Shown piece after piece: positions 7,527 to 10,272 of a stretch of DNA of 10,272 bases; within the stretch, counting starts at the first letter, position 1, and every line of letters begins with the position of its first letter. The notes beneath the pieces were generated by a model. The model was not told where the DNA came from. It ran no database searches and was given only the letters and a program-made list of their open reading frames with translations. The stretch comes from Bacillota bacterium (lineage in GTDB: Bacteria > Bacillota_E > Sulfobacillia > Sulfobacillales > Sulfobacillaceae). The stretch spans positions 1 to 10,272 of the forward strand of contig JAKAAL010000089.1 in NCBI GenBank assembly GCA_021802375.1. The letters run 5' to 3'. The position numbers and the translations under genes were made by a program.

Positions 7527-8116
7527 AGAAATATTTCTAAAAACGGTTTGGCATCTGCCCTGAACCGGGATTGCGGCTGGTTAGGCGGTAACGGATCTAC
7601 CCAGTTCGAGTCCTGGGAGTGATAGGATACCCACATTTGGGCTTCTTCCTTGCTGGTACAAGCACTAATCGGTTTTGATTGCAATTTGTCCTGTGCTCGC
7701 TGCAGTGCGCCCACTTGATCCCGCAGTATTTTAACGATGACCGGGTGGGTAGGGCGAAATCCAGTCCAGGCGATGAACTGATCAGGCAACGCATTGTTTC
7801 GGCTGTGGTTGCACGCGCGGCAGGCAATTACGCAGTTGTCCAAGGATGTTTGCCCACCCCAGCAGATGGGGATGACATGCTCCAGCGTCGAGCCAACTCC
7901 ATGGCACCAGGCGCACCGTAGCCCATCCCTTTGCCGCACCTGCCGATAAATACGGCGATACGCGAGTGGCCGATAGTTGAGGTGTAGGATTCCCGATTCA
8001 AAGCGAGCCAATCCATCTCGGAGATTTTGCTCCACTTTTTCCATGGTGCATGGAGATAGTGGACGCCCATGCAAATCCACCACAGGTACCAAATCCGGTT
8101 CTAATTCAGCCAACAT
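7520..8116 (-). CDS. PLMP/RRXRR-like N-terminus fused to HNH endonuclease, IshB-like
   Basis: A 198-residue protein. Residues 9-50 (VPVVDLHGRPLSPC, then ...NLRDGLARFESGI) resemble the PLMP (RRXRR) domain that opens IscB and IsrB: a V-V/L-D-x-x-G-x-P-L-x-P core and a helix ending in G-x-A. Residues 53-110 are an HNH nuclease: RDGLRCAWC (C68, C71), LEHVIPICWGG (His80, the likely general base), LDNCVIACRACNHSRN (C99, C102, N103), i.e. a zinc-ribbon beta-beta-alpha-metal fold. The C-terminal 90 residues contain a likely helix (RDQVGALQRAQDKLQ). No RuvC motif is present. PLMP plus HNH without RuvC at about 180 residues is the published outline of IshB, a small relative of IscB of unknown activity. 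An ordinary HNH homing or restriction nuclease is the alternative. ATG at 8116 follows AAAGGTAGGG. It is convergent with the response regulator gene. Confidence 0.75.
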   Translation of the reverse strand: MLAELEPDLVPVVDLHGRPLSPCTMEKVEQNLRDGLARFESGILHLNYRPLAYRRIYRQVRQRDGLRCAWCHGVGSTLEHVIPICWGGQTSLDNCVIACRACNHSRNNALPDQFIAWTGFRPTHPVIVKILRDQVGALQRAQDKLQSKPISACTSKEEAQMWVSYHSQDSNWVDPLPPNQPQSRFRADAKPFLEIFLP

Positions 8117-8148
8117 TCACCCTACCTTTGAATAGCGCCTCTATCTTT

Positions 8149-8154
8149 ATTATA
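8149..8154 (-). promoter_or_regulatory. Candidate -10 box of the HNH/IshB-like gene
   Basis: On the minus strand this reads TATAAT, a perfect -10 hexamer about 32 bases upstream of the ATG at 8116. At a 17-base spacing the -35 position reads TGGCGA, which is poor. The intervening DNA holds the A6T5 tract. Confidence 0.5.
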
Positions 8155-8172
8155 CCTAGGGAAAAATTTTTT

Positions 8173-8238
8173 CGCCACGGTTTGTCCAATGACTCCAAAG
8201 AGCAATGTCCTTTATATGTCGAGCGATGAAACGTGGCG
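8173..8238. repeat. Inverted repeat upstream of the IshB-like gene
   Basis: CGCCACGGTTT (8173-8183) and AAACGTGGCG (8229-8238) pair over 10 bp with one bulged G, enclosing 45 bases. On the minus strand the stem is followed by AAAAAATTTTT, then by the TATAAT box of the HNH gene. It may be a folded non-coding RNA, a terminator or an operator. OMEGA guide RNAs of IscB are encoded directly upstream of the nuclease, so the position is suggestive, but nothing here proves transcription. Confidence 0.4.
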
Positions 8239-8362
8239 GCAGAAGCCTCATTGTTAATGGTTGAAGCAGAATCATCAATCAAATTGACCGCGATTTCACA
8301 AGAAGGGGGAGGCCCAGGCGGGAATCGTCGGCTAGGACATCAGATATCGGAAGACAGTACGA

Positions 8363-8395
8363 CCCGCGCATTTCCAGACCAAGGGAGTGCGCGGG
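8363..8395 (-). terminator. GC-rich inverted repeat after speE, candidate terminator
   Basis: CCCGCGCA (8363-8370) and TGCGCGGG (8388-8395) form a perfect 8-bp stem with a 17-base loop, 10 bases past the stop codon of speE on the minus strand. There is no U-tract after it, so it is either a weak or factor-assisted terminator or an mRNA 3'-stabilising hairpin. Confidence 0.45.
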
Positions 8396-8404
8396 TGTGG
8401 TTGG

Positions 8405-9259
8405 TTATGATTGGGCATCCTGAATTGGTTTGGGCAATAAATGTGCCACATAAGGGGGCAAAGTAAACGACATTTCGTGTACTTTTCGGGTGTACCACCG
8501 CGTTTCCCACGCGACATCTTGAACGGGGTGAATCGGGTCATATTTTTTGGAACCGGCGGTAAAGGTGAAAAGAGCGCCCGGATAGGTTGGCACAGTACAC
8601 CAATAGACGCGGCACAGGGAAAATTTCTTTATAACATCTTCGGTCACCATCGAGACCACTTCAGGGTTATAAAAGGGTGCCCCCGTCTGCTGTACATAAA
8701 TGCCGTCCGGTTTGAGGGCTCGATACAGCTTGTTGTGGAATTCGGGTGTGTATAGGACGGTGCCCGGACCGTTACCTTCAGGATCCGTAGAATCTACCAA
8801 AATGACATCAAACTGGCCTTCTGACGCGTTGTCGAGGAAAAGACTCCCATCCTCTTCGACGAGGGTTAACCGGGGATCATCGAGGGCCACAGTATGGGTG
8901 GGAAGATATCGGCGGGACACTTCTACCACCATGCGGTCGATTTCGACTAGCGTGACCTGCTTGACCGCCGGGTATTTCAGTACCTCTCGGGCCAATCCTC
9001 CGTCGCCGCCACCGATGATCAGGACGGTTTCTGGATGAGGATGCGCCGTAAGAGGCACTAACGCCAACATCTCATGATAGATAAACTCATCTCCGGATGT
9101 CGTTTGCATTATGCCGTCGAGTACCAAAGAAGGTCCGAATTGCTCGGTGTCCAGTACCTGGATATGCTGATAACGGGATTTTCCGGAGAATAGCTGTTGG
9201 GTAATCTTCCACTTAAGACGATGCGCGGGTGACGCACTTTCCTCAAACCACAATGCCAA
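8405..9259 (-). CDS. speE: Spermidine synthase (polyamine aminopropyltransferase)
   Basis: 284 residues, the usual SpeE length. It transfers the aminopropyl group from decarboxylated S-adenosylmethionine to putrescine, giving spermidine and methylthioadenosine, in the cytoplasm. Visible family marks: N-terminal beta domain (WFEESASPAHRLKWKITQQLFSGKSRYQHIQVL), LVLDGIMQTTSGDEFIYHEML (46-65), the glycine loop VLIIGGGDGGLARE (79-92), cofactor-ribose acidic site in LVEID (Glu107/Asp108), EEDG (135-138) and the active-site stretch DVILVDSTDPEGNG (151-164; Asp156, Asp159). The start is TTG at 9259, 9 bases from AAGGAG (9269-9274); the next methionine is residue 51, inside the conserved domain. No speD/speH or agmatinase gene is seen here, so the donor must be made elsewhere. 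Upstream are a transposase remnant and a broken saccharopine-dehydrogenase-like gene. Confidence 0.95.
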   Translation of the reverse strand: MALWFEESASPAHRLKWKITQQLFSGKSRYQHIQVLDTEQFGPSLVLDGIMQTTSGDEFIYHEMLALVPLTAHPHPETVLIIGGGDGGLAREVLKYPAVKQVTLVEIDRMVVEVSRRYLPTHTVALDDPRLTLVEEDGSLFLDNASEGQFDVILVDSTDPEGNGPGTVLYTPEFHNKLYRALKPDGIYVQQTGAPFYNPEVVSMVTEDVIKKFSLCRVYWCTVPTYPGALFTFTAGSKKYDPIHPVQDVAWETRWYTRKVHEMSFTLPPYVAHLLPKPIQDAQS

Positions 9260-9268
9260 TCCTACTCA

Positions 9269-9274
9269 CTCCTT
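9269..9274 (-). promoter_or_regulatory. Shine-Dalgarno site of speE supporting a TTG start
   Basis: AAGGAG on the minus strand, 9 bases before TTG 9259. No ATG or GTG occurs at a workable distance, so the TTG is the best start. Confidence 0.7.
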
Positions 9275-9397
9275 AAGGGTGCTCGATTGATGATGACGGT
9301 CCGTAGTGAGAGTGGGTGTAGAGTCTCGACCACGGCTCCCATAACGTTAAGAATACCACGAAATATGGAGGTAACGGCAAGGACCGAGGTATCCTGT

Positions 9398-9713
9398 TAC
9401 TTCTGGCAAAGGAAACTCACGGCCTCTGTCTACGTGGTCTATATGGCGGTCTTGCTGTGGAGCGTCATGCAAGCCGTGGCCCGGCGCAATGCGCTGCAGT
9501 GGCAGCTTGTCGTTGCCGTACCCGAATAGGAAGTTATAAGAGGCCCCATCCACTAAACACATCAAAGAATTGTTGACGCCGGTTGCCATCGCCTGTTACC
9601 GCGTCGGCAACACTACCCATCGCGTACTCAGGGAGTTGACCTGGGTTCAGCGTTTGGCCTGTCTGCTGTTGGAAATCGAACCACGGCGGATAGCCGCCGT
9701 GCCGTCAGGATAG
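9398..9713 (+). pseudogene. C-terminal remnant of an IS4-superfamily (IS1634-like) transposase
   Basis: Two pieces in different plus-strand frames resemble the end of IS1634-type DDE transposases. The first, KLTASVYVVYMAVLLWSVMQ (about 9408-9467), recalls their hydrophobic helix after the catalytic core, usually of the form xxFVYFLALLVxALIxR. The second begins near 9501 in frame 3 (SLPYPNRKL), is cut by TAA 9537-9539, and goes on as PSTKHIKELLTPVAI and RVLRELTWVQRLACLLLEIEP, matching the family tail pattern PTTxxILELFxP...ELTPLQxQVLxLLGI; it ends at TAG 9711-9713. At least one frameshift and one stop separate the pieces, and no DDE core remains, so this is a dead 3' fragment. It lies in reverse orientation between two minus-strand genes. 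The match is by memory of the family pattern, not by alignment. The 140 bases to its left (9260-9397) show no gene. Confidence 0.45.
9682..9701. repeat. Perfect 8-bp hairpin near the end of the transposase remnant
   Basis: CACGGCGG and CCGCCGTG flank the loop ATAG. It lies within the last codons of the transposase remnant. On the minus strand it is 30 bases past the stop of the saccharopine-dehydrogenase-like gene. There is no U-tract after it on either strand. It may be a subterminal hairpin of the old element or a weak terminator. Confidence 0.4.
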
Positions 9714-9730
9714 TCAAAAAAGTTTGGCGT

Positions 9731-10198
9731 CTACCTCTGGGTCAGGGTGCGAAATACGGGTTTCAACGCTGAGGATCGCACTTCCCGTTTATATAAGGGC
9801 ATTTTCCACTCCGGTAACTTTCGTAACCAGGGTTCGGGGCTGAGCTGTTCGGGGACCAACGCTCCAGTTTCCCTGATTTCTCTTGAGAGCATCAATTCTA
9901 CCGCAATCACCGACGGAATGCCTGCTTGCCACACGGTGGCGTTAGCTTCCATGTCCTGCCAACTTGTTGCATGTGACCCTAATGTATAAAGATACCATTC
10001 CACGGAATCGCCATCGTATGTCTGACCACGAACCCAGGTCCCGACACACGAGGTGCCTTCAAATGCGTTGGCCAAATCGGTGGGAGTTGGCAATAGGGCG
10101 GTAACTACATTGCGGGGTACAACTTTGACGCCCTTTATGTCAATAGGCTCTTCGGAGTCTAACAAGGTAACGGCAAAGTATCGAGTTGAATATTGCGA
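9731..10198 (-). pseudogene. Saccharopine-dehydrogenase-family reductase, N-terminally truncated
   Basis: The frame reads from just after TAG 10199-10201 to the stop at 9731-9733, about 155 codons of a family normally near 400. It contains LLDSEEPIDIKGVKVVPRNVVTALLP, which fits the family segment around LGLLDxEPVxVxGVxVxPR, and later SWQDMEANATVWQAGIPSVIAVELM plus ALVPEQLSPEPWLRKLP, which fits the conserved tail (AYTTGxPAAIxAxML...GVLxPEExxxPxxF). The NAD(P)-binding N-terminal half is missing, so it is not functional even though an internal TTG (10165) could start a short product. This superfamily includes saccharopine dehydrogenase (lysine) and carboxynorspermidine/carboxyspermidine dehydrogenase (polyamines). 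Being upstream of speE in the same direction makes a polyamine role attractive, but residues specific to that function would be in the lost part. Confidence 0.65.
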
Positions 10199-10272
10199 CT
10201 ATGTGCCGCAGGCGCACTTGATGATGAAGGGGCCGGGAGGGCGGTCCGTGGTCGGGCGGCTTCGTGCGATCT
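10199..10272. other. Unassigned DNA replacing the N-terminal half of the reductase gene
   Basis: These last 74 bases are more GC-rich than the gene fragment beside them, and no minus-strand frame continues the reductase. A plus-strand frame is open (VPQAHLMMKGPGGRSVVGRL...) and runs off the window edge, but I do not recognise it. An insertion or rearrangement junction near 10185-10200 is the simplest explanation. Confidence 0.35.

Noticed and set aside
7527..7538. Perfect 12-base palindrome AGAAATATTTCT
   Set aside because: It lies inside the last codons of the HNH gene, is AT-rich and short enough to be chance.
8233..8466. 77-codon plus-strand frame starting with GTG
   Set aside because: It runs antisense into the conserved 3' end of speE, has no ribosome binding site and no family resemblance.
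9347..9589. 80-codon minus-strand frame and a neighbouring 57-codon frame upstream of speE
   Set aside because: Considered as a small polyamine gene (AdoMet decarboxylase or agmatinase piece), but no family motif is present; the plus-strand transposase reading explains the stretch better.
1..10272. CRISPR array, tRNA or rRNA gene, riboswitch
   Set aside because: No regularly spaced direct repeats, cloverleaf or rRNA-like stretch was seen on reading either strand; no known riboswitch pattern was recognised.

Overview
The window looks like a chromosomal stretch from a mid-GC Firmicute, most likely a Sulfobacillus-type acidophile. That placement is an impression, not a proof. It rests on near-50% GC, strong AAGGAGG-type ribosome binding sites mixed with GTG and TTG starts, a YvfRSTU/DesKR-style ABC plus two-component operon, and gene families common in that group. 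The region is accessory in character: intact genes alternate with decayed transposon remains and truncated genes.

Left part (1-3494). The window opens inside the 3' end of a haem-oxygenase-like di-iron oxidase gene. Directly after its stop codon lies a heavily decayed IS200/IS605-type tnpB (two frameshifts, two adjacent stop codons, loss of the RuvC-II glutamate and of one zinc-finger cysteine). Then come an intact LysR-family regulator on the minus strand and a divergent SAM-dependent methyltransferase. Their 5' ends share a short intergenic region with a perfect 7-7-7 inverted repeat of LysR-box type. The methyltransferase is broken near its 3' end by one extra C in a run of four.

Middle (3495-7489). 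About 600 bases without a recognisable gene lead into a tight four-gene plus-strand operon: ABC ATPase, ABC-2 permease (4-base ATGA overlap), DesK/YvfT-type histidine kinase (8-base overlap) and NarL/DesR-type response regulator (3-base gap). A perfect ATGACA-AA-TGTCAT palindrome about 90 bases upstream is a good candidate for the regulator's own operator. The simplest reading is a self-regulated export or envelope-stress module in which the kinase senses a membrane signal and the regulator controls the transporter.

Right part (7490-10272, all intact genes on the minus strand). A 198-aa protein joins an N-terminal segment resembling the PLMP/RRXRR domain of IscB directly to a CxxC...EH...CxxCN HNH nuclease, with no RuvC domain. 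This is the architecture described for IshB, a rare relative of the OMEGA nuclease IscB. A bulged 10-bp inverted repeat lies just upstream of it. Next comes spermidine synthase (speE) with a TTG start. Upstream of speE is a remnant of an IS4-superfamily (IS1634-like) transposase, and then the C-terminal third of a saccharopine-dehydrogenase-family reductase, cut off by a stop codon at 10199-10201. The remaining 70 bases are unassigned and may belong to another insertion.

The most interesting item is the IshB-like PLMP-HNH protein with structured DNA upstream. Next are the operator palindrome of the ABC/two-component operon and the pairing of speE with a saccharopine-dehydrogenase-like gene, which could hint at an additional polyamine route.
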